Below are positions 24,196 through 33,269 of a stretch of DNA of 64,000 nucleotides, piece by piece; the stretch's first letter is position 1, and every line of letters begins with the position of its first letter. The stretch is from Lacinutrix jangbogonensis (GTDB lineage: Bacteria > Bacteroidota > Bacteroidia > Flavobacteriales > Flavobacteriaceae): the NCBI RefSeq assembly GCF_000797445.1, contig NZ_JSWF01000014.1:124001-188000 (forward strand). Reading direction: 5' to 3'. The notes below the pieces were generated by a model. It did not search any database, was not told the DNA's origin, and saw only the letters and a program-made list of their open reading frames with translations. The position numbers and the translations under genes were made by a program.

Positions 24196-25857
24196 ATGAG
24201 ATTTTTATCAATTATTTTTTTAACGCTATTTCTATTTAATTGTAAGGCACAAAACAATGTAATACAATCTAAAAAACAAGAAACTGTTATTTTAAATGCT
24301 AATCCTAAGTTGGTCGTTGGTATTGTTGTAGATCAAATGCGATACGACTATTTAACTCGTTTTTATAACAAGTATGGTAACGGTGGATTTAAACGTTTAA
24401 TTAATGATGGTTTTAATTGTAAAAACAACCACTATAACTATGTACCTACATTTACAGGACCTGGTCATGCTTCCATTTTTACAGGAACAACTCCAAAAAA
24501 TCATGGAATAATAGCAAACTATTGGTATGATAAGTTTAGCAAAGAGACTGTGTATTGTGCAGGAGATTCTAGTGTTTTAGCTGTTGGAAGTGACAGTGAA
24601 TCAGGACGTATGTCTCCGCATAGAATGAAAACCACAACCTTTGCAGATGAGAATAGGTTATTTACACAAATGCGAGGAAAAACAATTGGTATTTCTATAA
24701 AAGATCGAGGCGCAATTTTGCCAGCAGGTCATTCTGCTAATGCTGCCTATTGGTTTAGTGGTCGAGATGAAGGTCGGTTTATTACGTCAACTTATTATAT
24801 GAATAACCTTCCGAAATGGGTTGAAGATTTTAATACAAGTACTACTGCTGAGAGTTATTTACGTGAATGGAATACGCTATACGATATTAACACGTATACA
24901 GAAAGTGGGAGCGATTTAAATTCTTTTGAAGGTGGTTTTAAAGGAAAAGAAAACGCAACTTTTCCATATGATTTGGCAGCGTTAAAAGATAAAAATAAAG
25001 GTTTTGATATTATAAAAGCAACACCTTTTGGAAATAGTATTGTAGCAGATTTTGCCATTCAGGCTATTACAGCAGAACAATTAGGACAAGATAATTTTAC
25101 CGATGTGTTAACAGTAAGTTTTTCTAGTCCAGATTATGTAGGACATAATTTTGGGGTGAACTCTAAAGAGATTGAGGATACATACATTCGTTTAGATAAA
25201 GATTTAGAGCGTTTATTTAAGGTGTTAGATGCTCAAGTTGGAATAGGAGAGTATACGTTATTCTTAACTGCAGATCATGGAGCAGTGGAAGTGCCAGCCT
25301 ATTTGCAAAGCGTAAATATACCTGCAGGTTATTTTGATAAGGATGAATTAAAAAAACAATTGAATGCCTTTTTAGTTAATGAATTTTTTGCTTCAGATTT
25401 AATAGAAAGTATAAGTAACGATCAAATATTTTTGAATAAATCACGCTTAAAAGAACTAAAATTAGATTTAAATGATGTGCAATACGCCATTGTTAACGAG
25501 GTAATAAATTACAAGCATATCGATAAAGTATATTCATCCCAAACGATGCAGAATGCCACTTTTACAGCAGGAATTGAAGCTTTGTTGCAAAATGGATACC
25601 ACCAAAAACGTTCTGGAGATATTATTATAGTAAAGGATCCAGCAGTTATTAGTTACAGTAAAACAGGATCAACGCATGGTTCTGGTTCAACATTCGATAC
25701 ACATGTGCCATTATTATTTTATGGTAATGGAATAAAAAAAGGGAGTACATTAACTAAAACAAAAATTACAGATATTGCACCAACAATTTCTGCTTTATTA
25801 GGTATTAGCTTTCCTAACGGAACTACAGGAAATGTATTAGGTTTTGTTATTGATTAG
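24196..25857 (+). CDS. pafA: PafA-type alkaline phosphatase (lipoprotein)
   Basis: A 553-residue phosphomonoesterase of the alkaline phosphatase superfamily, exported as a lipoprotein (lipobox LFNC, cysteine 16). Residues match those described for the Flavobacteriia enzyme PafA. D46 is in VVDQM, the nucleophile T87 is in PTFTGPGHAS, N108 is in GIIAN, and K169 and R171 are in SIKDRGAILPAGH; this K-x-R pair is the phosphomonoesterase feature. C-terminal metal ligands are in TADHGA and in TFDTHVPLLF. The role is scavenging phosphate from organic phosphomonoesters in the periplasm. The frame is open from 24169, but the promoter box and lipoprotein signal fix the start at 24196. No Pho-box-like site was recognised. 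Confidence 0.9.
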   Translation: MRFLSIIFLTLFLFNCKAQNNVIQSKKQETVILNANPKLVVGIVVDQMRYDYLTRFYNKYGNGGFKRLINDGFNCKNNHYNYVPTFTGPGHASIFTGTTPKNHGIIANYWYDKFSKETVYCAGDSSVLAVGSDSESGRMSPHRMKTTTFADENRLFTQMRGKTIGISIKDRGAILPAGHSANAAYWFSGRDEGRFITSTYYMNNLPKWVEDFNTSTTAESYLREWNTLYDINTYTESGSDLNSFEGGFKGKENATFPYDLAALKDKNKGFDIIKATPFGNSIVADFAIQAITAEQLGQDNFTDVLTVSFSSPDYVGHNFGVNSKEIEDTYIRLDKDLERLFKVLDAQVGIGEYTLFLTADHGAVEVPAYLQSVNIPAGYFDKDELKKQLNAFLVNEFFASDLIESISNDQIFLNKSRLKELKLDLNDVQYAIVNEVINYKHIDKVYSSQTMQNATFTAGIEALLQNGYHQKRSGDIIIVKDPAVISYSKTGSTHGSGSTFDTHVPLLFYGNGIKKGSTLTKTKITDIAPTISALLGISFPNGTTGNVLGFVID

Positions 25858-25890
25858 GAATGACAATGTATAATGTTTGTTTAAAACGTC

Positions 25891-26232
25891 TTAAGATTCT
25901 TTAAATTCAGATCGTATAGCATTTTCAGTTTTCAGAATTAAATAGCCTACGCTAAAACCAATTATAATAAGTCCAATAATTATTATTTGATTCCCTGTAA
26001 AATCGATAACAATAAAGTTTAAACTTAAAAGTAGCATTACGAGACCTATTACTATCATTTTTTTAGAAGAATAAACCTGAGCAAAATCCCAAGTCTGCTG
26101 ATTCTTCATAGACGTTTTAGTTCTATAACCATAAAGCGTATTAATTGTTTTAGGTGGGAAAATAAAAGTAAGAATGCCAACTATAATAAATACAATTGCA
26201 ACCATTGATAGCGGATTAAATAGATGTTCCAA
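25891..26232 (-). CDS. SdpI-family small membrane protein
   Basis: A 113-residue membrane protein with three hydrophobic segments (about 9-27, 57-73, 77-97). The central sequence FPPKTINTLYGYRTKTSMKNQQTWDFAQVYSSKKM is the SdpI/YhfL C-terminal signature. SdpI itself is a toxin-immunity and signalling protein in Bacillus. Here only the small conserved module is present and no toxin gene is nearby, so the role is unknown. It is the last gene of the minus-strand run from rsfS, 20 nt after the acyl-CoA-binding protein. Confidence 0.75.
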   Translation of the reverse strand: MEHLFNPLSMVAIVFIIVGILTFIFPPKTINTLYGYRTKTSMKNQQTWDFAQVYSSKKMIVIGLVMLLLSLNFIVIDFTGNQIIIIGLIIIGFSVGYLILKTENAIRSEFKES

Positions 26233-26252
26233 ATACTTTTTTTTATGTGAGT

Positions 26253-26519
26253 TTACTTTCTGTATAAAAAGTAATTGTTAACCAATTCAATGTAAGTCTG
26301 TTTGGCTTCGTCTTCAGTAATGCCTTGAATTTGAAAAAGGGCATTGGTTTTAAAGGCATTAATGATAGGAGTACGACTACTTGGCCTTTCGTAGTTGTTA
26401 GTAGCCTTTTTAAAGTAAGCATACAGTCGAAGAAGAAAATCTGCAGGAAACAGCTCGGTATGATCGTTTACACGTTCTACAGCTTCATTAAATTCGATAT
26501 CTATTTCTTCAGAAGTCAT
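26253..26519 (-). CDS. Acyl-CoA-binding protein
   Basis: An 88-residue, soluble ACBP-fold protein. The sequence FNEAVERVNDHTELFPADFLLRLYAYFKKATNNY matches the acyl-CoA-binding motif with the usual tyrosine and lysine contacts (LRLYAYFKKAT). The canonical helix 3 to 4 region (INAFKTNALFQIQGITEDEAKQTYIELVNNYF) follows. It should buffer or carry long-chain acyl-CoA. It follows psd directly (its ATG overlaps the end of psd) and lies in a phospholipid-synthesis cluster, which fits the role. Confidence 0.85.
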   Translation of the reverse strand: MTSEEIDIEFNEAVERVNDHTELFPADFLLRLYAYFKKATNNYERPSSRTPIINAFKTNALFQIQGITEDEAKQTYIELVNNYFLYRK

Positions 26520-27172
26520 TATCTACACTCGGCAATAATACTTTCGCCTCCTTTTACTTTATCGTTTAAATTTACTTTTATTTTAGTATCTAAAGGTAAA
26601 TATAAATCTACTCTAGAACCAAATTTTATAAAACCAGAGTCACTACCTTGTGTTATAGCTTCTCCTTCTTTTGCATAGTTTACAATACGTCTTGCTAGTG
26701 CTCCGGCAATTTGCCTGTAAAGCACTTTTCCATAATTTTCATTCTCTAAAACAACAGTTGTGCGTTCGTTTTCTTCACTTGATTTTGGGTGCCATGCGAC
26801 TAAGTATTTTCCAGGATGGTATTTGCTAAATAATACTTTACCGTTAATTGGATAGCGTGTTACGTGAACATTTAGCGGCGACATAAATACGCTAACTTGT
26901 AATCTCTTTTCATTAAAGTATTCTTTTTCAAAGACTTCTTCTATTACAACAACTTTTCCGTCAACAGGAGAAAGTACATGAGCGTTATTATTTACTGTAT
27001 TTCGTTTAGGGTTTCTAAAAAATTGAAGGATTAAATATAGAAATACAGCAAATGTTGCATACAATATGTATTTAAGCCAAATAATATCAATAAAACGATC
27101 TACAGTTAAGTAAGATGCAATGATAATAATAAAAGTAATGACAATAATTTTATGGCCTTCTTTATGAAACAT
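26519..27172 (-). CDS. psd: Phosphatidylserine decarboxylase, short (PSD-A-like) form
   Basis: A 217-residue pro-enzyme that converts phosphatidylserine to phosphatidylethanolamine. Two N-terminal membrane helices (about 8-22 and 32-51) are followed by the catalytic domain (SPVDGKVVVIEE, MSPLNVHVTRYPINGKV, the YHPGKYLVAWHPKSSEENERTTVVLE core). The autocleavage site is F-G-S-R at 184-187, where cleavage between G185 and S186 makes the pyruvoyl group. The length is that of the short PSD type. The start overlaps the end of cdsA by 11 bp, and cdsA supplies the CDP-diacylglycerol upstream in the same pathway. Confidence 0.93.
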   Translation of the reverse strand: MFHKEGHKIIVITFIIIIASYLTVDRFIDIIWLKYILYATFAVFLYLILQFFRNPKRNTVNNNAHVLSPVDGKVVVIEEVFEKEYFNEKRLQVSVFMSPLNVHVTRYPINGKVLFSKYHPGKYLVAWHPKSSEENERTTVVLENENYGKVLYRQIAGALARRIVNYAKEGEAITQGSDSGFIKFGSRVDLYLPLDTKIKVNLNDKVKGGESIIAECR

Positions 27173-27983
27173 AGTGTAATATTCTTAAAAATAAATATAT
27201 AAATGGAGCAGCAAATATAATACTATCAAAACGGTCTAACAAACCGCCATGACCTGGCATTATAACGCCACTATCTTTTACGTTTGCTTGTCGCTTAAAT
27301 TTGGATTCTATTAAATCTCCAATAGTGCCAATAACACTAATAATTACGGCTAAAATTAACCAATTATTAAAGTTTAAAGTTTCGGTGTATGTTGCTATAA
27401 AATAACTCGCTATACAGGAAAATAATAAACCTCCAAGAAAGCCTTCTACTGTTTTTTTAGGCGAAATACTTGGAAATAACTTCTGTTTTCCAAAGTTCTT
27501 TCCAACTAAATATGCGAATGAATCATTAACCCAGACAATAATAAATGAACCTAATAATAGTTTAGGAGAAAAGGTGTGGTTAAAGTTTGCAATGAGTATT
27601 GAAAATATAAAACCACTAGAAATGTAAAATGTAGTTAATATGAAACGCTTTGTAATAAATAACGGAATTACTTTTTCTGAAAACAAGTCTTTTATTAAGA
27701 GCAATTGTACAAATATGGTAATGACTTGGAGAATCTGCGTGGCTTCGTCTAAACCTACAGAAGAGTTCATTAGTAACTGCCAATACCCAAAAATAAAGTA
27801 CATTATTGTAAAAACAACGTAAGGTATAAAGCTATTTAGACTAATAAGTTTTTTAAATTCTGCAATGCATATGATACCGAAAACAAAAAACAAAAGGATT
27901 AATGCATTCTGGTTTAATAATGATGCAACAAGAAGAGATACATAAATTATGCCCGACAGTACTCTAGTTGTAGTTTCTTTCAT
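27162..27983 (-). CDS. cdsA: Phosphatidate cytidylyltransferase
   Basis: A 273-residue, multi-helix inner-membrane enzyme that makes CDP-diacylglycerol from phosphatidate and CTP. The CDS signature is near the C-terminus: ESKFKRQANVKDSGVIMPGHGGLLDRFDSIIFAAP, with the catalytic K-D, G-H-G-G and D-R-x-D residues. WVNDSFAYLVGKNFGKQKLFPSISPKKTVEGFLGG upstream is also typical. It overlaps psd by 11 bp, so translation is coupled, and follows the LUD gene by 121 nt. Confidence 0.95.
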   Translation of the reverse strand: MKETTTRVLSGIIYVSLLVASLLNQNALILLFFVFGIICIAEFKKLISLNSFIPYVVFTIMYFIFGYWQLLMNSSVGLDEATQILQVITIFVQLLLIKDLFSEKVIPLFITKRFILTTFYISSGFIFSILIANFNHTFSPKLLLGSFIIVWVNDSFAYLVGKNFGKQKLFPSISPKKTVEGFLGGLLFSCIASYFIATYTETLNFNNWLILAVIISVIGTIGDLIESKFKRQANVKDSGVIMPGHGGLLDRFDSIIFAAPFIYLFLRILHYVS

Positions 27984-28104
27984 TAAGAACTCGTTTTATC
28001 TTTTTTTTCTTTGTAAAATTATACTGTGACACTCAAAAGCTACCTAAATTGATAGCAAAATAGCTGATTTTCGCTTCAACGTAAAAAGTTTAAGCGCGTG
28101 CTAA

Positions 28105-28710
28105 TTATAAATCTTCAAGTAGCAGCAAATATAAGTTTTTTGAAGAACTACCATAAGTTAAAAAGTCTTTTTCGTCAAGATCTTTAAAATGTTTTATTGT
28201 AGTAATATTTGTAGGTATTTTTTGTGCGTTTTTATTTTTAATTTGGCGAAGTCCTTCGCCAATATTGGTAACAATCTGGCTTGTAGTAGCAAATACTATA
28301 AAGTTAATTGGAAATTCTGTTAATTTAGATTCTGCTATTTGACGAGATGATATTAGCAGCGAGCCGTCGTTAGCTATTAAATTTTCGCAAGTTGTAAAAA
28401 AGTATGTAGCTTCTTTAAGGCTTTCGGTTTTTAGATTTAAACTTTTAAAACGCTCTTTTAAGTTTTTATCGAAAAAATATCCGGATTTATCTGTCCAATT
28501 GTTTTCCTTAAAAATAAGATCTACGTTTGTGAATACTTCGTCTAAATTTTCGCAATACAAGAATTTACCACCATTAGCTTTAAAGTTTATTGTAAACCCT
28601 TCATCTATTGGTAATTTTTCTTGAGGCATATGTTTACCTCTATTTTCGTTGCTAATCTCTTTGTTTTCTTTTTTAGATTTAGAACGGAAAATGTTTTTAA
28701 AAATGCTCAT
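28105..28710 (-). CDS. LUD-domain (LutC-like) protein
   Basis: A 201-residue soluble protein of the LUD (lactate utilisation LutB/LutC) superfamily. The region from about 100 onward (TYFFTTCENLIANDGSLLISSRQIAESKLTEFPINFIVFATTSQIVTNIGEGLRQI) shows the family core. No iron-sulfur motifs and no lutA or lutB neighbours are seen. In this gene order (ftsH, LUD, cdsA) a function in lactate oxidation is doubtful. The real role is unknown. The N-terminal 30 residues are strongly basic (IFRSKSKKENKE). Confidence 0.8.
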   Translation of the reverse strand: MSIFKNIFRSKSKKENKEISNENRGKHMPQEKLPIDEGFTINFKANGGKFLYCENLDEVFTNVDLIFKENNWTDKSGYFFDKNLKERFKSLNLKTESLKEATYFFTTCENLIANDGSLLISSRQIAESKLTEFPINFIVFATTSQIVTNIGEGLRQIKNKNAQKIPTNITTIKHFKDLDEKDFLTYGSSSKNLYLLLLEDL

Positions 28711-28823
28711 CTATGTATTGTTGCTATTAACCGAAATCTTAAATGACCTTAACAAATATAAAAATCTCAAATTAACATAAGCGTTTATTGAGATTTTTAA
28801 GACTATTTTATAATTTGGAATCT

Positions 28824-30800
28824 TTATTCTTCTTCCTCTTTTTCAACTTTGTTCGCTGTGATAAGTTTTTCAGAAGGTTTTTCTGCAACAGTATCAAAAG
28901 GACGTTTGCCTAAAATTTCTTCAAGGTCTTCTTTAAAGATCACTTCTCTTTCTAAAAGTCTCGTGGCTAGTTTCTCTAAAACATCACGTTTAGATATTAA
29001 TAATTCTATAGCACGGCTGTATTGGGTTTCAACTATATTTTTTATTTCATTATCAATAAGTTCAGCTGTACTTTCGCTATATGGTTTTACAAAACCGCTT
29101 TCTCCAGCAGGATCATAATACGTTATGTTTCCAACCTTTTCATTCAGGCCGTAAATCATAATCATAGCTTTTGCTTTTTTAGTTACATTTTCTAAATCGC
29201 TTAATGCTCCTGTAGAAATCTCGTTAAAGATTATTTTTTCGGCAGCACGTCCACCCATAGTTACGCAAATTTCATCTAAAAACTTGCTAGTTCTAGTAAT
29301 GTATGCTTCTTGAGGTAAATACCAAGCAGCGCCTAACGAGCGTCCACGTGGCACAATAGTTACTTTTACTAAAGGATCTGCATGTTCTAAGAACCAACTC
29401 ACAGTGGCATGTCCAGCTTCGTGGTATGCTATGGTTTTCTTTTCTTCAACAGAGAACAGGTGACTTCTTTTTTCTAGACCACCAATAATACGATCTACAG
29501 CGTCTAAAAAATCTTGTTTATCTACTGCTTTTTTATTGTTTCTTGCGGCAATTAATGCTGCTTCATTACATAAATTAGCGATATCTGCTCCTGAAAAACC
29601 AGGTGTTTGTTTCGCTAAGAAATCTACTTCTAAACCTTCAACTTTTTTTAATGGTCTTAAGTGTACATCAAAAATGGCACGCCTTTCTGTTAAGTTAGGC
29701 AAATCAACATGTATTTGTCTATCAAAACGACCAGCACGCATTAATGCTTTGTCTAAAATATCGGCTCTGTTTGTCGCAGCTAATACAATAACGTTTGTAT
29801 TTGTGCCAAAACCATCCATTTCTGTTAGTAGTTGATTTAACGTGTTTTCTCGTTCATCATTACTTCCAGACATTGCGTTTTTTCCTCTAGCTCTACCAAT
29901 AGCATCAATTTCATCTATAAAAATAATAGCAGGAGATTTTTCTTTTGCTTGTTTAAATAAGTCTCTTACACGAGACGCTCCAACACCAACAAACATTTCA
30001 ACAAAATCGGATCCTGATAATGAGAAAAATGGCACTTTTGCTTCACCAGCAACAGCTTTTGCTAGTAAGGTTTTACCAGTTCCTGGAGGGCCAACTAATA
30101 ATGCACCTTTAGGAATTTTACCACCTAGAGAGGTGTATTTTTCTGGATTTTTAAGGAAATCTACAATTTCTTGTACTTCTTCTTTTGCGCCTTCTAATCC
30201 AGCTACATCTTTAAAAGTAGTTTTTACTTTAGTATTTTCATCGAATAATTTGGCTTTAGATTTTCCAATATTAAAAATCTGTCCACCAGCTCCTCCACCA
30301 GCTCCACCAGACATACGACGCATAATAAATATCCACACACCAATTAATAATATAAATGGTAATAAACTGAATAGTAAATCTGCTAAAACGTTTTCTTCTC
30401 TGTCGTTATCGTACTTTGTGGTAAGACTATTATCGGCTATAATTTGGGTGTAATCATCTTCAAAATTACTTAAATCACCATATTGAAAAATATAGTTAGG
30501 GATTTCTGTACTGCCAAATTTAAAGCCTGTAGAAATAGATTGCTTATGCTTATCTAGTGCTTCAGCATCATTTGTAAGGTAAACTTTTACGTAACCCGTA
30601 TTTTTAATAATATCAAAATGTTCAATTTCACCATCTTTTAGAATTTCAAAAAAGGTAATTGGTGTTATTTTTTTATCATCGTTTGTATCACTGCTACCAA
30701 AAATTTGAAAAACTATTAGTGCAATTAAAAGCGCCCCAGAAATCCAATAAGGATTAAATTTTGGTTTCTTTGATGCTTCAGGTTTTTTATTTTCTGCCAT
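28824..30800 (-). CDS. ftsH: ATP-dependent zinc metalloprotease FtsH
   Basis: A 658-residue membrane AAA+ protease that degrades misassembled membrane proteins and selected soluble ones. Helix 1 is at 19-34, a periplasmic segment follows, and helix 2 is at 141-160. Walker A is GPPGTGKT (237-244), Walker B is IIFIDEID (292-299), the second region of homology is [18 protein letters not shown], and the zinc site is HEAGH (460-464). A glycine-rich linker ([10 protein letters not shown]) precedes the AAA domain. It follows rsfS by 8 nt and shares its promoter. Confidence 0.97.
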   Translation of the reverse strand: MAENKKPEASKKPKFNPYWISGALLIALIVFQIFGSSDTNDDKKITPITFFEILKDGEIEHFDIIKNTGYVKVYLTNDAEALDKHKQSISTGFKFGSTEIPNYIFQYGDLSNFEDDYTQIIADNSLTTKYDNDREENVLADLLFSLLPFILLIGVWIFIMRRMSGGAGGGAGGQIFNIGKSKAKLFDENTKVKTTFKDVAGLEGAKEEVQEIVDFLKNPEKYTSLGGKIPKGALLVGPPGTGKTLLAKAVAGEAKVPFFSLSGSDFVEMFVGVGASRVRDLFKQAKEKSPAIIFIDEIDAIGRARGKNAMSGSNDERENTLNQLLTEMDGFGTNTNVIVLAATNRADILDKALMRAGRFDRQIHVDLPNLTERRAIFDVHLRPLKKVEGLEVDFLAKQTPGFSGADIANLCNEAALIAARNNKKAVDKQDFLDAVDRIIGGLEKRSHLFSVEEKKTIAYHEAGHATVSWFLEHADPLVKVTIVPRGRSLGAAWYLPQEAYITRTSKFLDEICVTMGGRAAEKIIFNEISTGALSDLENVTKKAKAMIMIYGLNEKVGNITYYDPAGESGFVKPYSESTAELIDNEIKNIVETQYSRAIELLISKRDVLEKLATRLLEREVIFKEDLEEILGKRPFDTVAEKPSEKLITANKVEKEEEE

Positions 30801-30808
30801 GTATGGAT

Positions 30809-31180
30809 TTAAAATTTAGATTCAATAATTGTTGTTTTTGCATCACCCCAAAGACTTTCAATGTCATAATATTCGCGAATTTGCTTCTGGAAAACATGCA
30901 CAACAACGTTTACATAATCCATTAGAATCCATTCTGCATTGTCTTGACCTTCAATATGCCAAGGCTTATCTTTAAGCTCTTTACTTACTTTTTTTTGTAT
31001 TGAACTAACGATGGCATTAACCTGAGTGTTAGAGGAGCCTTCGCAAATTATAAAATAATCGCAAACAGTATTTTCAATCTCTCTTAAATCTAGAATAATT
31101 GTTTCTTTTCCTTTTACATCTTCAATACCACTAATAATTGTAGCTATTAGTGTATCAATATTTGCTTGTTTTTTATTCAT
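30809..31180 (-). CDS. rsfS: Ribosome silencing factor RsfS
   Basis: A 123-residue member of the RsfS/Iojap (DUF143) family that binds ribosomal protein uL14 and blocks subunit joining when growth slows. Key family sequence is CDYFIICEGSSNTQVNAIVSSIQKKV, then the conserved EGQDNAEWILMDYVNVVVHVFQKQIREYYDIESLW. A good promoter box lies 19 nt upstream. It is the first gene of the rsfS-ftsH unit. Confidence 0.94.
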   Translation of the reverse strand: MNKKQANIDTLIATIISGIEDVKGKETIILDLREIENTVCDYFIICEGSSNTQVNAIVSSIQKKVSKELKDKPWHIEGQDNAEWILMDYVNVVVHVFQKQIREYYDIESLWGDAKTTIIESKF

Positions 31181-31199
31181 TAATTAGATTTAATTTGTG

Positions 31200-31207
31200 C
31201 AAAGTTA
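31200..31207 (-). promoter_or_regulatory. rsfS-ftsH -7 promoter element
   Basis: The minus strand reads TAACTTTG, an exact TAnnTTTG match, 19 nt before the rsfS ATG. The site lies between the divergent rsfS and birA genes. Confidence 0.6.
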
Positions 31208-31286
31208 TTATTTTTTGGTTCTTTATGCTTTAAAATTATTATAAAGATTTGTTATAAAAATTTAACCACGAAGATAACCAATTTGT

Positions 31287-32018
31287 ATGCGTATAATCAA
31301 ACTTGATGCCACCGATTCCACAAATACTTTTCTTAGAGAGATTAGTAGTGTAGAGACGCTTGACGATTACACAGTAGTTGTAGCAAGACAACAAAATAAA
31401 GGACGAGGACAAATGGGAAAGGAATGGCAGTCTAATGCGGGTAAGAACCTCACTTTTAGTGTGTTTAAACGCATCAAAGGACTTACGTTTTCTAACCAGT
31501 TTTATCTTAGTATTATCACTTCTCTTGCGCTATATAAAACATTGGAATGCTATAATATTCCAAATTTATTTGTAAAATGGCCTAACGACATTTTGTCAGC
31601 GAATAAAAAAATAGCAGGAGTTTTAATCGAAAATGTCGTGAAACAAAACCAATTGGAGCATTCTGTTATTGGTATTGGCCTAAATGTCAATCAAACAGAA
31701 TTTAATAATCTAATGAATGCTACTTCTTTAAAGAATTGCTCTGGGAAAACTTTTAATTTAGATGAAGTGCTCCACAAGTTTTTAATAGAGTTTAAACTTT
31801 CTTTTAAAAGATTAGAATCAGGTGTCTTTGAAGCTTTAAAAGCCGATTATGAGTCTAAACTCTTTAGAAAAAATAAACCTTCAACATTTAAAAATGCTGA
31901 AGGTTCTTTGTTTTCTGGTTTTATAAAAGGTATTTCTTCTAGTGGAAATTTAGTGCTACTTTTAGAGGACGAAATTATTGAAGAGTTTACTTTAAACGAA
32001 ATTACGTTGCTCTATTAA
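31287..32018 (+). CDS. birA: Biotin--[acetyl-CoA-carboxylase] ligase
   Basis: A 243-residue monofunctional biotin protein ligase without the N-terminal DNA-binding domain of E. coli BirA, so it cannot repress biotin genes by that route. The biotinoyl-AMP site is GRGQMGKEW (GRGRxGRxW-like), followed by KWPNDI and KIAGVLIE. A C-terminal SH3-like domain is seen after 195. It biotinylates the carboxyl carrier protein of acetyl-CoA carboxylase and related enzymes. It is divergent from rsfS. Confidence 0.92.
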   Translation: MRIIKLDATDSTNTFLREISSVETLDDYTVVVARQQNKGRGQMGKEWQSNAGKNLTFSVFKRIKGLTFSNQFYLSIITSLALYKTLECYNIPNLFVKWPNDILSANKKIAGVLIENVVKQNQLEHSVIGIGLNVNQTEFNNLMNATSLKNCSGKTFNLDEVLHKFLIEFKLSFKRLESGVFEALKADYESKLFRKNKPSTFKNAEGSLFSGFIKGISSSGNLVLLLEDEIIEEFTLNEITLLY

Positions 32019-32032
32019 AACTTTATATTGTT

Positions 32033-32428
32033 TTAAATTGTAGGAACCATGTTTGTTACCAAAGTATCAATAAACTTGCTTATTGGTCCTTTAATCATCA
32101 TAGCCATCATAGCATTAAACTCACCTTCAAAATGAAGTTGCACCTCGCTAGAATTAGTTTCTATTTCTGTAATGTCTGCTACTAAAGAAAAATTTAATTT
32201 TCCGCCTGCAGCTCCTAGAATAACTTTGCTATTAGGCGTAGTTTCTTTTTTCTTAAGGACTATCTCTGGCATGCCTTTTAGAGCGAAAAGAAATTTTTCT
32301 TCTCCAAGCATTTCAAATTTGCTTATATTTTCTGGCATAAGCGTTTCAAAGTTTTTAACGTCGCTTAAAAAAACGAAAGTGTCTTCTGCAGATTTATTTA
32401 TTGTTACTTTTTTTGATTCTAAATTCAT
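32033..32428 (-). CDS. Small SRPBCC-family protein
   Basis: A 131-residue protein of the START/SRPBCC fold. It opens with ESKKVTINKSAEDTFVFLSDVKNFETLMPENISKFE, the usual beta-1 and helix-1 pattern of ligand-binding members (CoxG and polyketide-cyclase-like). There is no signal peptide. It lies just downstream of pyrE on the same strand (65-nt gap). The ligand is unknown. It is unrelated in sequence detail to the SRPBCC gene at 13807. Confidence 0.75.
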   Translation of the reverse strand: MNLESKKVTINKSAEDTFVFLSDVKNFETLMPENISKFEMLGEEKFLFALKGMPEIVLKKKETTPNSKVILGAAGGKLNFSLVADITEIETNSSEVQLHFEGEFNAMMAMMIKGPISKFIDTLVTNMVPTI

Positions 32429-32493
32429 ATTAGAGTACGTTTTTTATTGATTTTTTGAATGTCTGTAATGGACATTCTCTAAGTCTTTAGATA

Positions 32494-33138
32494 TCAAGAA
32501 GCATTCCATTCGCTAGGGTTACTGTTCCAAGCAGACAAAGTTTCTAATTGATCTTCGTTAATATAGTTTGTTTCAGCAGCTTCTATAAGTAAGTTTTCAT
32601 AATTACTTAAAGTATGTAGTTTAATGTTTTCGCTTTCAAAATTGGTTTTTGCAACTTCAAAACCATAAGTAAAAATAGCAATCATACCTTTTACATTTAT
32701 ATTGGCTTCTTTTAATGCTTTTACAGCATTAAGACTGCTCTTTCCTGTGCTAATAAGATCTTCTATTACCACAACATTTTGTCCGCCTTCTATAAAACCT
32801 TCAATTTGATTTTGGCGACCATGACCTTTTGCTTCTGGTCTTACGTAAATAAAAGGTAAGCCTAAATATTCGGCAACTAACATACCAATGCCTATTGCTC
32901 CTGTTGCAACGCCAGCAATGGCATCTGGTTTACCATATTCTCTTTCTATAAATTTTGCCATTTCTTCACGAACATAATTTCGTATTGGAGGAAAGGATAA
33001 AATAATACGATTATCGCAATATATTGGAGAATTCCATCCAGAAGCCCAAGTAAAGGGGTCTTTAGGACTTAATTTAATAGCGTTAATTTGTAATAATATC
33101 TTAGCGGCTTGTCTAGCGATGTGTTTGTCGATAATCAT
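32494..33138 (-). CDS. pyrE: Orotate phosphoribosyltransferase
   Basis: A 214-residue enzyme of pyrimidine synthesis that makes orotidine monophosphate from orotate and PRPP. The PRPP loop is seen in VVVIEDLISTGKSSLNAVKAL, with YVRPEAKGHGRQNQIEG as the flexible catalytic loop. The frame is open to a TTG at 33156, but that start overlaps a perfect promoter box (33144-33151), so the ATG at 33138 (MIIDKHIARQ) is preferred. The box ends 5 nt from that ATG, implying a leaderless transcript. It is divergent from the NUDIX gene. Confidence 0.94.
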   Translation of the reverse strand: MIIDKHIARQAAKILLQINAIKLSPKDPFTWASGWNSPIYCDNRIILSFPPIRNYVREEMAKFIEREYGKPDAIAGVATGAIGIGMLVAEYLGLPFIYVRPEAKGHGRQNQIEGFIEGGQNVVVIEDLISTGKSSLNAVKALKEANINVKGMIAIFTYGFEVAKTNFESENIKLHTLSNYENLLIEAAETNYINEDQLETLSAWNSNPSEWNAS

Positions 33139-33143
33139 ATTCG

Positions 33144-33151
33144 CAAAAATA
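33144..33151 (-). promoter_or_regulatory. pyrE -7 promoter element (leaderless arrangement)
   Basis: The minus strand reads TATTTTTG, followed by CGAAT and then the ATG. The spacing of 5 nt puts the transcription start at or beside the start codon. The same TATTTTTGCG string precedes guaA. Confidence 0.6.
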
Positions 33152-33269
33152 AGCAATAATTTAATTTTATATGCTTACTTATTGAGCTAAAAATTATTTT
33201 TTTAGTTGATCTAAAGTAAAATAAATATAATATTTTTACAAAAGATAACTATTTGCTATACTCCAAAAG

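Noticed and set aside
25855-25870. AGGAATGACA after pafA as another REP copy
   Set aside because: Only half of the element is present and no hairpin can form; too short to support.
25891-26232. Toxin-immunity system around the SdpI-like gene
   Set aside because: No toxin or autorepressor gene is adjacent; the neighbours are housekeeping lipid genes.
28105-28710. Lactate utilisation operon around the LUD gene
   Set aside because: No lutA/lutB partners and no iron-sulfur motifs; the gene is embedded in a lipid and proteostasis cluster.
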